The position numbers were made by a program, and so were the translations under genes. 20,679 nt of DNA, taken from positions 407 to 21,085 of the forward strand of contig QHRT01000089.1 in the NCBI GenBank assembly GCA_003220195.1, read 5' to 3'. Below, in pieces: positions 15,195-20,679 of this stretch (the first letter of the stretch is position 1; the number at the start of each line of letters is the position of its first letter). Under the pieces are notes generated by a model. That model was not told the origin of the DNA. It was given only the letters and a program-made list of their open reading frames with translations, and ran no database searches. The stretch comes from Candidatus Rokuibacteriota bacterium. Its GTDB lineage: Bacteria > Methylomirabilota > Methylomirabilia > Rokubacteriales > CSP1-6.

Positions 15195-16087
15195 CGCGCC
15201 CCGGCGGGCCGATAGCCCGGCAGCACCCGACACATGAACGCGAATTCCCGCGCCCCGTCGAAGCGCGCGAACGTGCGCGGCACGATCGTCCGCGAATAGA
15301 GCGAGGCGTGGAAGTCGGTGCGCTGACGAAGCTCGCGAAGCTCTCGATGGAAGACTTCACGACGCGGCGTCAGCTCGGGACACGCCGCGATCCATGCGTC
15401 CACGACCCGGACGGCGGCGCGGCGCGGGACCGAGAAGAATTCGCCGACCAGCCACCGGAACAGCACCGCGTTCGCCCACCGGAGCGGGCGCGACGTCCGC
15501 GGCCAGAGCCAGTCGAGGATCTCCTCGTCCCATCTGACGTGGTGGACCTCGTCCCGGAGGTGCCGCACGTGCGTCTCCACGAACGCCGGCTCGAGCTCGC
15601 CGCGGCGTTGCACGATCTCCCGGCCGTAGTGGAGCGCGCGCTCCTCCATGAGCAGCATGAGCCAGACGAAGAAGGGGAATCGTGCCGGCCGGCGGCTCGC
15701 CGCGGCGAGCACCCGGGCGGCCGGGCCGGGGAGCGCGACGAACCGGTAGTCGCGCGTCGCGTACGCCGCCGGCGCGCAGCACCGGTTCAGCTCGCGAAAC
15801 ATCGCGATGTGGGCCCTCTCGTCGTCGATGAATCGCGCGAGCGACGCGTCGAGCGCCGCCGGCGGACCTGCACGCCTGAGGCCGCCGAGCACGTTCTCCG
15901 CGAGGGTCTGCTCGAAGAAGAGGATCTGCTCGTTGACGTAGGTCGCGTGCAGCTGGTTGTAACGGCGGCGATGCTCGAGCGCGAGCCCGGCATAGATCCG
16001 CGTGTACGCGAGCGGGCTCAGCGACTCCGGCAGGAACCAGCGCGTGTCATCGAGCGGCGTCGCCGTGGCCCGCGCCGCGCCGGACAT
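15191..16087 (-). CDS. AurF-like diiron oxygenase (p-aminobenzoate N-oxygenase family)
   Basis: A 298-residue soluble, helical protein with a ferritin-like diiron ligand set. Candidates in order: Glu59 (NEQILFFEQ), Glu90-x2-His93 (DDERAH), Glu148 or Glu149 (MEERALHYG), and His176-x3-Glu180-x2-His183 (HLRDEVHH), the last matching the extra-His pattern characteristic of AurF. AurF and relatives oxidise amines to nitro groups or hydroxylate carrier- or CoA-bound acyl chains. It begins directly after the stop of the first desaturase gene (TAGATG, no gap) and overlaps the second desaturase gene, so it is tightly coupled to both. The family call is good; whether it acts on nitrogen or carbon is open. 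Confidence 0.87.
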   Translation of the reverse strand: MSGAARATATPLDDTRWFLPESLSPLAYTRIYAGLALEHRRRYNQLHATYVNEQILFFEQTLAENVLGGLRRAGPPAALDASLARFIDDERAHIAMFRELNRCCAPAAYATRDYRFVALPGPAARVLAAASRRPARFPFFVWLMLLMEERALHYGREIVQRRGELEPAFVETHVRHLRDEVHHVRWDEEILDWLWPRTSRPLRWANAVLFRWLVGEFFSVPRRAAVRVVDAWIAACPELTPRREVFHRELRELRQRTDFHASLYSRTIVPRTFARFDGAREFAFMCRVLPGYRPAGAR

Positions 16088-16954
16088 CTACCGCGCTTCG
16101 ACCGGTGCGGCTCGCGGCGCCTTCACGAACTGGTGCCAGCACGCGGCGATCAAGGAGCGGTGCTCGAGCTCCGGCCTCATGTACGGGACGACCGACGTGC
16201 GATGCACCTCCGGAAGAAGGCTCCAGTGCACGGATGGCCAGACGTGATGCGCGGTGTGAAAGCCGTTGTTGAGCAGGAGCCAGTTCACGACATGGCCGGT
16301 GACGTTCCGCGAGTGATTCCAGGGCGTCGCGGGATCACAGCCCTGGTGCTGCAGCAGGTTGATGGTGACGATGCCCCATTGCCCGAAAAGCCACGGGCCC
16401 ACCAGGTAGACGAGCGTCGCTTTCCAGTCGAGCGCGAACAGCGGCGCCATGACGCCGTACAGGGCGACGCGCTCGGCGACCGCCTGACGGTAGAGCGCCG
16501 GGCGCGCGCGGCGCCACACGCGAAGGTCACTGGCCCGCTCGCGGCGCATGCGCGCGACCGCAACGAACGGAAACGCGAGCAGGTTCATCCAGTTCCACCG
16601 GAACCCGACCACCGAGCACCGGACCCAGTCGAGCGTGCTCTGGTTGTGCCCGTGATGCCGGACGTTGTGCGCGGTGATGATCGCGGTGGTGGGATGCCCC
16701 GTCAGGAGGCTGAGGAGGACACCGAAGACCGCGTTCCAGCGCCGTCGGGTGAACGTCGAGCAGTGCACGTGGTTGTGCTTGACCACGCAGGCGACGAAGG
16801 CGAGCACGCACGTCGCCGCGAGGAGGCCCGGGTGTCGAGCGACGCCGGACCACTCTACGATGAACAGAACGGTGAGAGCCCCGAGCACGAAGAGCGAGCG
16901 CCGGTCTGCCGCATAGCGGAGAGGCACCCGGTCGCGCCGCGGGACATGCTCCAT
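16088..16954 (-). CDS. Membrane fatty-acid desaturase, first gene of the long operon
   Basis: A 288-residue integral-membrane desaturase distinct in sequence from the one at 14274. Histidine boxes: HNHVH (60-64), HNVRHH (96-101) and HTAHH (233-237), plus His203 in LLQHQGCD. Hydrophobic segments lie near 20-35, 45-59, 73-85, 120-134, 163-176 and 180-200. The compact N-terminus and the NNGFHTAHH third box resemble desaturases that act on free or CoA-linked chains, but no position can be assigned. ATG 16954 is the only start available in frame; no Shine-Dalgarno site is seen, and a hairpin at 16960-16982 lies just upstream. Ends with TAG directly against the start of the diiron gene. Confidence 0.9.
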   Translation of the reverse strand: MEHVPRRDRVPLRYAADRRSLFVLGALTVLFIVEWSGVARHPGLLAATCVLAFVACVVKHNHVHCSTFTRRRWNAVFGVLLSLLTGHPTTAIITAHNVRHHGHNQSTLDWVRCSVVGFRWNWMNLLAFPFVAVARMRRERASDLRVWRRARPALYRQAVAERVALYGVMAPLFALDWKATLVYLVGPWLFGQWGIVTINLLQHQGCDPATPWNHSRNVTGHVVNWLLLNNGFHTAHHVWPSVHWSLLPEVHRTSVVPYMRPELEHRSLIAACWHQFVKAPRAAPVEAR

Positions 16955-16959
16955 GGGTA

Positions 16960-16982
16960 CGCAGGCGATCTTCGCGCCTGCG
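16960..16982 (-). promoter_or_regulatory. Hairpin in the leader of the long operon
   Basis: CGCAGGCG (16960-16967) and CGCCTGCG (16975-16982) form a perfect 8-base stem with a 7-base loop, ending five bases before the ATG of the first operon gene (16954). No T-run follows in either direction. It could end transcription of the preceding thioredoxin-like region or mask the ribosome entry site. The operon promoter is expected in the AT-richer stretch around 16994-17008, but I cannot define boxes. Confidence 0.35.
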
Positions 16983-17017
16983 GCGCGTCCCGCGGAAAGA
17001 AATAATGCGCGCCGAGG

Positions 17018-17531
17018 CTACGTGCGCATCAGCAGCCTTTCGTGGAGGGCCGAGAGGATCTCGTCGACGCCCGCGCACGCCCAGATCTTGAAAAACGGCG
17101 ACGCCTGGAGCGCGAAGAAGTCCCGCGTGCCGCGCTCGCGCGTCTGCTCCGGCGTCTCGCCCCGCTTCGCGGCGCGGACCCGACCGACCACGGCGTCCTT
17201 GTGGTAGATCGCCGGGTACTCGACGTAGTGATAGAGGTACTGGAGGTCCTTCGTGTAGAAGACCGCGACCGGGATCGACTGCCACGTCTGCCCGTTCTTC
17301 TCGTTGAGGAACTCGGCCATGATGTCGGCGTTGCTGTCCGGCGCCTCCGCGAGCGCCGGGCGCGCGCTCGCGCTGAATCGAGCGCCGTCGCGCCGGAAGA
17401 TGCGGAGCTCGAGCCCACCCCCGTCGGCCAGTCGCGCCAGCATCGGCACGTCACGGCGGCAGTCGGACGACCATTCCTCGGAGATCACCAGCACCTTCGC
17501 CGGGCCGCCGGGCTGGGCGGCGAGCCAGCGG
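17018..17531 (-). pseudogene. Duplicated C-terminal part of the thioredoxin-like gene
   Basis: Read in its own frame this segment encodes about 170 residues, from WLAAQPGGPAKVLVISEEWS to the natural C-terminus DEILSALHERLLMRT, almost identical to residues 68-225 of the neighbouring thioredoxin-like protein plus the true tail. It has no start codon of its own; the frame continues upstream only as out-of-frame reading of the neighbouring repeat copy. It is the downstream product of a 478-bp tandem duplication. Removing one copy restores a single 236-residue gene from 18206 to 17018. Confidence 0.75.
17054..17531. repeat. 478-bp tandem direct repeat, copy A
   Basis: This block is repeated directly downstream at 17532-18009 with an offset of 478. 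By eye I find only two differences: C at 17500 versus T at 17978, and G at 17519 versus C at 17997. Both ends lie inside the thioredoxin-like gene. No flanking inverted repeats or target-site duplication suggest a mobile element; the copies abut exactly. Confidence 0.9.
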
Positions 17532-18206
17532 GAGGATCTCGTCGACGCCCGCGCACGCCCAGATCTTGAAAAACGGCGACGCCTGGAGCGCGAAGAAGTC
17601 CCGCGTGCCGCGCTCGCGCGTCTGCTCCGGCGTCTCGCCCCGCTTCGCGGCGCGGACCCGACCGACCACGGCGTCCTTGTGGTAGATCGCCGGGTACTCG
17701 ACGTAGTGATAGAGGTACTGGAGGTCCTTCGTGTAGAAGACCGCGACCGGGATCGACTGCCACGTCTGCCCGTTCTTCTCGTTGAGGAACTCGGCCATGA
17801 TGTCGGCGTTGCTGTCCGGCGCCTCCGCGAGCGCCGGGCGCGCGCTCGCGCTGAATCGAGCGCCGTCGCGCCGGAAGATGCGGAGCTCGAGCCCACCCCC
17901 GTCGGCCAGTCGCGCCAGCATCGGCACGTCACGGCGGCAGTCGGACGACCATTCCTCGGAGATCACCAGCACCTTCGTCGGGCCGCCGGGCTGGGCCGCG
18001 AGCCAGCGGATCGCTTCGGTCTGCCCGTCGCTGAGCCTCGCCTTGCCGTACGCTTCGCGCAGGAAGCCGCTCCAGTCGCGGCGCGGCTCGCCGCCCGAGC
18101 CCTCGCGCTTGAGGTTCTCGGGGGAGCCGACGTACGCGACGTACTGGTCGAACGTCATGCCGGACGCGAACCGTTCGGGCGTCACCACGCTCGTGCTTCG
18201 TTCCAT
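17451..18206 (-). CDS. Thioredoxin-fold protein with tail altered by tandem duplication
   Basis: A 251-residue soluble protein with a thioredoxin-like core: TKVLVISEEWSSDCRRDVP (77-95), LELRIFRRD (106-114) and SIPVAVFYTKD (151-161), which includes the cis-Pro turn (IPVAVFY). The usual WCxxC is WSSDC, so the first redox cysteine is Ser87 and only Cys90 remains; this is seen in some thioredoxin_9-like proteins and argues against ordinary disulfide exchange. Residues 1-225 are native; residues 226-251 come from reading into the duplicated copy out of frame. The ancestral protein was 236 residues. ATG 18206 has AAGGAG about eight bases upstream. Divergent from the PEP-CTERM-like gene. Whether the altered tail matters is unknown. 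Confidence 0.8.
   Translation of the reverse strand: MERSTSVVTPERFASGMTFDQYVAYVGSPENLKREGSGGEPRRDWSGFLREAYGKARLSDGQTEAIRWLAAQPGGPTKVLVISEEWSSDCRRDVPMLARLADGGGLELRIFRRDGARFSASARPALAEAPDSNADIMAEFLNEKNGQTWQSIPVAVFYTKDLQYLYHYVEYPAIYHKDAVVGRVRAAKRGETPEQTRERGTRDFFALQASPFFKIWACAGVDEILPLARRPARRPGEGAGDLRGMVVRLPP
17532..18009. repeat. 478-bp tandem direct repeat, copy B
   Basis: Second copy of the same block, joined directly to copy A. Because 478 is not a multiple of three, passing from this copy into copy A shifts the reading frame of the minus-strand gene by one base, which replaces the protein's last 11 native residues with 26 unrelated ones. Confidence 0.9.
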
Positions 18207-18550
18207 GTGGACTCTCCTTCGATTTTCTTGGCGATTTCCCTGGCGATATTCTTGGTGATGATTGGTGATCGCTGCGCTTTCCTGTGCTTACCGGGCTACT
18301 GCCGGGGCGGCCGCCATGTCAAGACGTTTCCGTCCTTCGCGCGCCGGGCTGCGGCGGACCCGGACGCCCGCGCGCCGGCCACGGGCGCCTGCGCAACGCC
18401 CGTGATCTGAACGCGTCATAGTGAAGCCGCTTGCCGCAGCACCGCACGAGTCTGCGACATTCATGGTTCAGTTCAGCATCCCGAACCGGTCGCGTCGTCA
18501 CCAATACGTGGTTCACGACTTGCACATGTCAGCGACCCGGAGGTGCGACG
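18207..18550. other. 344-bp divergent intergenic region
   Basis: This gap separates the minus-strand thioredoxin-like gene from the plus-strand PEP-CTERM-like gene and must hold both promoters. It contains the TGGYGAT repeats at its left end and a perfect inverted repeat in the middle: CACGGGCG (18380-18387) and CGCCCGTG (18397-18404) around a 9-base loop. No convincing small gene or -35/-10 pair was found; frames open here are GC-rich shadows. Confidence 0.5.
18229..18269. repeat. Four TGGYGAT direct repeats upstream of the thioredoxin-like gene
   Basis: TGGCGAT at 18229 and 18241 and TGGTGAT at 18253 and 18263 recur every 12, 12 and 10 bases, starting 23 bases upstream of the start codon. 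About one helical turn apart, they could be binding sites for a regulator, or the remains of replication slippage. No known operator is recognised. Confidence 0.5.
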
Positions 18551-19075
18551 ATGACGTGGATACTCGTGACGGTCGCTCTACTGATGCTGGCGGCACCGGC
18601 TCATGCCGACACGTGGGATTTCTCCTGGACGTCGAACGGGATCCCCGGTCACAGCACGGCAACGATCGGTCCGGATCCGAACTTCTCCGGCGCGATCGAC
18701 ATCAACTACGACGGGCCCGGGAGCACGAATCAATACAGGTTTGTCCTCCTCACCGCGCCGCTTCGCGCCGTCGGAAGTTTTCCGATGTTCTTCACCCCGC
18801 CGTCCCCGATCGGTTACGGCGATCGTCGATGGCTCTCCGTGAGCATCGACACCCCTGGGGCCTACGCCTGGACAGGCGCGTTCGACCATCCTGACAGCTT
18901 CACGATCACTGGAGCGAGGTTCGCCGGCAGCCCGAGCCGGCCGATGGCCGGGGTCTTCGATGGCACGGGCGCGCTGGTTTCCGCCCCTGAACCGGAGGGG
19001 CTCCTGAGCGTCCTGGGCGTGGCGCTTGCGCTGGCCGGCTGGCGTGCCAGTCGGCGGACCGCGCGAGCGCACTGA
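18551..19075 (+). CDS. Small exported protein with PEP-CTERM-like sorting tail
   Basis: A 174-residue secreted protein. A signal peptide (MTWILVTVALLMLAAPAHA, cut before Asp20) is followed by a beta-rich domain with many Gly, Ser, Thr and Asp residues (FSGAIDINYDGPGST, WLSVSIDTPGAYAW). The C-terminus has the PEP-CTERM layout: Pro-Glu-Pro at 146-148, a hydrophobic helix (LLSVLGVALALAGW, 151-164), then a basic end RASRR. In species with exosortase this tail directs the protein to the envelope and is cleaved. No exosortase lies in the window. ATG 18551 is preferred to an upstream start at 18431 because GGAGGT sits six bases before it and the signal peptide begins there. Core function unknown. 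Confidence 0.82.
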   Translation: MTWILVTVALLMLAAPAHADTWDFSWTSNGIPGHSTATIGPDPNFSGAIDINYDGPGSTNQYRFVLLTAPLRAVGSFPMFFTPPSPIGYGDRRWLSVSIDTPGAYAWTGAFDHPDSFTITGARFAGSPSRPMAGVFDGTGALVSAPEPEGLLSVLGVALALAGWRASRRTARAH

Positions 19076-19155
19076 TACCTCGAACCGGACATCCTTCGCT
19101 TCGAGACCTCGCTGTCGGGCGTCGTCGATTCGCCGGGCGTCGACGGCGCGGAGGC

Positions 19156-19320
19156 TTGCGCCGTGTCGCGATTGCGCTCCGCCTGGGCCGCCGCGACCTC
19201 GCGAGTTTCCTCGGCGCGCAGCGATCGGCACTGACCGCCGACGAGGCGGCGCGCCTGCTCGAACGCCGGCGGCAGGCCGCCCGACGGCGCTCACAGTGTC
19301 TCGAAGAGCTGATCGGCTGA
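19156..19320 (+). CDS. Small helical protein paired with a nucleotidyltransferase, possible antitoxin
   Basis: A short frame of 54 residues from TTG 19156, reading RRVAIALRLGRRDLASF, then AQRSALTADEAARLLERRRQ and ending CLEELIG. The helical, Ala/Arg-rich pattern and the immediate overlap with the following nucleotidyltransferase frame suggest a small partner gene of a two-gene module. The start is uncertain: the frame is open further upstream without a good ATG, so the N-terminus may be lost. I do not recognise a family, and the gene may be a relic like its neighbour. Confidence 0.4.
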   Translation: MRRVAIALRLGRRDLASFLGAQRSALTADEAARLLERRRQAARRRSQCLEELIG

Positions 19321-19334
19321 GCCTGCTCCACCGC

Positions 19335-19857
19335 GTGGTCGACGTCATGCGCGAGCGCGGCACCGCGGTGGCGGTGATCGGCGCTGCCGCCATGGCAGTG
19401 CACGGTGTCGCGCGCTCGAGGCGAGGTGTCGATTTGCTCACCCTCGAAATGGATTGCCTTGAGCCCACGTCCCGGACAGCGCTGACCGCTGCCAGCGTCG
19501 ACGTCCAGATCCGTCGCGGCGCAGCGGACGATCCGCTGGCCGGCGTCGTGAGATTTCGCGCCCCGGACGAGACGCCGATCGATCTCGTCGTCGGCAGGAG
19601 CGCGGCAAGCGTCCGTGCTCGCCCGCGCCGTCGAGACGGAAATCGGGAGCGTCCGCGTCCCCGTCGCCCGAGCCGCAGACCTGATTCTCCTGAAGCTCTA
19701 TGCTGGCGGGCACCAGGATAAGTGGGACATCGAGCAGCTGCTCACCGGGCCGGATCGCGAGCGACTCGTCGCAGCCGTTGACCACGAGGTCGACGCGTTG
19801 CCGGCCGATTCGCGTCGCCTGTGGGCCCGGATCCGCGGCGGCGCCGGGCGAGCGTGA
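19335..19857 (+). pseudogene. Nucleotidyltransferase-like gene broken by a 2-base deletion
   Basis: Two frames join to give one nucleotidyltransferase-fold protein of about 174 residues. The first frame reads AVIGAAAMAVHGVARSRRGVDLLT and ends near PIDLVVGRSA; the second, shifted by +1, reads VLARAVETEIGSVRVPVARAADLILLKLYAGG, then WDIEQLL. Restoring two bases between 19604 and 19605 gives GRSA-W-QASVLARA, a natural junction for this family. In the active-site loop the usual first Asp of DxD is Gly (RRGVDLL), so the enzyme may already have been inactive. Start is uncertain: GTG 19335, ATG 19347, or a CTG at 19317 that would overlap the upstream stop by 4 bases. Sequencing error remains possible for the frameshift. 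Confidence 0.65.
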
Positions 19858-19875
19858 AGCCTTGAAGTTGACGGT

Positions 19876-19915
19876 TGATCACCATCAGTGGTCATATGAC
19901 CTCTCATGGTGGTCA
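19876..19915. promoter_or_regulatory. 40-bp near-palindrome over the start of the winged-helix gene
   Basis: The segment is symmetric about 19895/19896. The core GGTCATATGACC (19890-19901) is a perfect 12-base palindrome; the outer arms TGATCACCAT (19876-19885) and ATGGTGGTCA (19906-19915) match with one mismatch. In all about 17 of 20 base pairs are symmetric. GTGGTCA occurs at 19888, 19909 and again at 19934. It covers the ATG at 19906 of a DNA-binding protein, the classic layout of an autoregulated operator; no Shine-Dalgarno site is visible. Confidence 0.6.
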
Positions 19916-20241
19916 AATCGTCGAGTCCATTCGGTGGTCAGACGCGAACGCGGGTGTTGCTGACACTTTACCTGGTCGGGCAGAGCTATCCGCGCGAGCT
20001 GGCTCGCCTGCTGGAGACGCCGGTCTCCGGAGTTCAGAAGGCCCTCAAGAGTCTGGAGGTCGACGGGCTCGTGGCGGGCCGCGCAGTTGGCCGCACCCGG
20101 CTGGTTCAGCTCGAGCCCCGGTATTTCGCGCGTGAGGCGCTGGAAGGGTTTCTCCGCCGCCTCGTCGAGCCCGAAGCCACGTTGCGTCGTCGCGTCGCGG
20201 CATTGCGACGTCGCCCTCGACGGACGGGGAAGCCATTCTGA
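19906..20241 (+). CDS. Winged-helix DNA-binding protein, likely regulator or antitoxin
   Basis: A 111-residue ArsR/MarR-like winged helix-turn-helix protein. Residues about 15-68 give the fold: RVLLTLYLVGQSYPRELARLL, then the recognition helix in SGVQKALKSLEVDGLV and a wing in GRTRLVQLEPRYF. The C-terminal 35 residues are Arg-rich helix. The ATG at 19906 (GTG 19909 is an alternative) lies inside a 40-bp near-palindrome, so self-repression is likely. The stop at 20239-20241 overlaps the presumed start of a nucleotidyltransferase by 4 bases (CTGA). wHTH plus nucleotidyltransferase is the gene order of AbiE-type (type IV) toxin-antitoxin systems, where the first protein represses the operon; this protein is much shorter than AbiEi. 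Confidence 0.82.
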   Translation: MVVKSSSPFGGQTRTRVLLTLYLVGQSYPRELARLLETPVSGVQKALKSLEVDGLVAGRAVGRTRLVQLEPRYFAREALEGFLRRLVEPEATLRRRVAALRRRPRRTGKPF

Positions 20242-20679
20242 AACTGACCGAGCGGTCGTCCTTCTCGGCCGTCGCCGCTGCGGTGGGCGCCACTCTGCGT
20301 CGTCACGGAATCAACGCCGTGCTCACCGGTGGGGCATGCGCCGCGCTCTACACGCGAGGAGCATATCAATCCGTCGACATGGATTTCGTCCTCGCCGGCT
20401 CGACGACGCAAGCCCACCTTGATGCCGCACTTGCCTCGATCGGATTTGTCCGGGCCGGCGACCGCTACGTTCATGATCACCTGCGGTTCTACGTCGAATT
20501 CCCGCGCGGCCCCCTCGCGATAGGGGCCGACTATCGGGTGAATACGGTCGAGCGCCGTACGCGATACGGACGTCTGCTGATGCTGTCCGCCACAGACTCC
20601 TGTCGCGACCGCCTGGCGGCCTTCTACCACTGGAACGACCGTCAGAGTCTTCATGTCGCCGTCATCATCGCCCGACGGA
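20238..20679 (+). CDS. Nucleotidyltransferase-fold protein, 3' end outside the window
   Basis: An open frame running off the right edge (at least 147 residues). It reads FSAVAAAVGATLRRHGINAV, then LTGGACAALYTRGAY and QSVDMDFVLAG: a GG...DxD nucleotidyltransferase signature with Asp47 and Asp49 intact (counting from 20238). Later RDRLAAFYHWNDRQSLHVA resembles the substrate-side helix of AbiEii-like and DUF6036-like proteins. No ATG occurs near the beginning; CTG 20238 overlapping the wHTH stop, or GTG 20283, are candidates, the latter shortening the N-terminus. Coupled to the winged-helix gene, it is probably the catalytic partner (toxin-like or modifying) of that module. Activity is inferred only. 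Confidence 0.7.
   Translation, partial: MKLTERSSFSAVAAAVGATLRRHGINAVLTGGACAALYTRGAYQSVDMDFVLAGSTTQAHLDAALASIGFVRAGDRYVHDHLRFYVEFPRGPLAIGADYRVNTVERRTRYGRLLMLSATDSCRDRLAAFYHWNDRQSLHVAVIIARR

Noticed and set aside
4225..16954. A true enediyne biosynthetic cluster
   Set aside because: Only the UnbU/UnbV-like fusion recalls enediyne clusters; no iterative PKS, thioesterase, carrier protein or other hallmark is in the window.
15308..17005. A 565-codon plus-strand frame
   Set aside because: It spans three real minus-strand genes and their junctions; low-complexity antisense translation.
17018..17932. A 304-codon minus-strand frame over the tandem repeat, read as one gene
   Set aside because: Its first half is an out-of-frame reading of repeat copy B; only the second half, from WLAAQPGG, is genuine thioredoxin-like sequence.
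17054..18009. Tandem repeat as an insertion sequence or CRISPR-type array
   Set aside because: It has no transposase, terminal inverted repeats or spacers; the units are gene-internal and abut exactly.
1..20679. tRNA, rRNA, riboswitch or replication-origin signals
   Set aside because: None was recognised by eye on either strand.

Overview
The window is very GC-rich, densely coded bacterial DNA, most likely a chromosome contig from an uncultivated soil or subsurface bacterium. The gene mix suggests Candidatus Rokubacteria/Methylomirabilota or a deltaproteobacterial relative: a periplasmic ABC_sub_bind protein, an F420/luciferase-like oxidoreductase, a crotonase, and GH3, AurF-like and CRTAC1-type proteins. 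This placement is an inference from gene content only. I saw no rRNA, tRNA, CRISPR array or insertion sequence.

Left part (1-4200). A crotonase-family enzyme (804-31, minus) follows an ABC transporter substrate-binding protein (1823-825, minus). A luciferase-like flavin/F420 oxidoreductase diverges from them (1882-2883, plus). Next comes a small coiled-coil protein (2967-3332, plus). A minus-strand MntA/HepT-type nucleotidyltransferase-HEPN toxin-antitoxin pair (4181-3449) converges on it.

Centre (4225-16954, minus strand). This is the most interesting part: eleven genes in one direction, most of them touching or overlapping by a few bases, so probably one operon. In transcription order they are: a membrane fatty-acid desaturase; an AurF-like diiron oxygenase; a second desaturase; a fusion of a hexapeptide-repeat transferase with a PAP2 phosphatase; an exported, membrane-anchored SnoaL/NTF2-like protein; a Rieske non-heme iron oxygenase; a GNAT-like protein; a GH3-type acyl-adenylating enzyme with a broken N-terminus; a double-GNAT protein; a six-helix membrane protein of unknown function; and a 950-residue fusion of an RnfD/NqrB-like (UnbU-like) membrane domain to a CRTAC1/UnbV-like FG-GAP + ASPIC domain. 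Four metal-dependent oxidative enzymes, an acyl-activating enzyme, acyltransferase-like proteins, a lipid-phosphatase domain and a membrane redox-like module point to the making and membrane processing of an unusual oxidised or unsaturated acyl product. No polyketide synthase or acyl carrier protein lies in the window. UnbU and UnbV are otherwise best known from enediyne clusters.

Right part (17018-20679). A thioredoxin-fold gene carries an almost perfect 478-bp tandem duplication that shifts its reading frame. A divergent intergenic region follows, with four TGGYGAT direct repeats and a hairpin, then a small secreted protein with a PEP-CTERM-like tail (18551-19075, plus). The end of the window holds two nucleotidyltransferase modules. 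The first is a small helical protein plus a nucleotidyltransferase broken by an apparent 2-base deletion. The second is a winged-helix protein, preceded by a 40-bp near-palindrome, plus a nucleotidyltransferase that runs off the end. With MntA/HepT this makes three nucleotidyltransferase-based, toxin-antitoxin-like units flanking the central operon.
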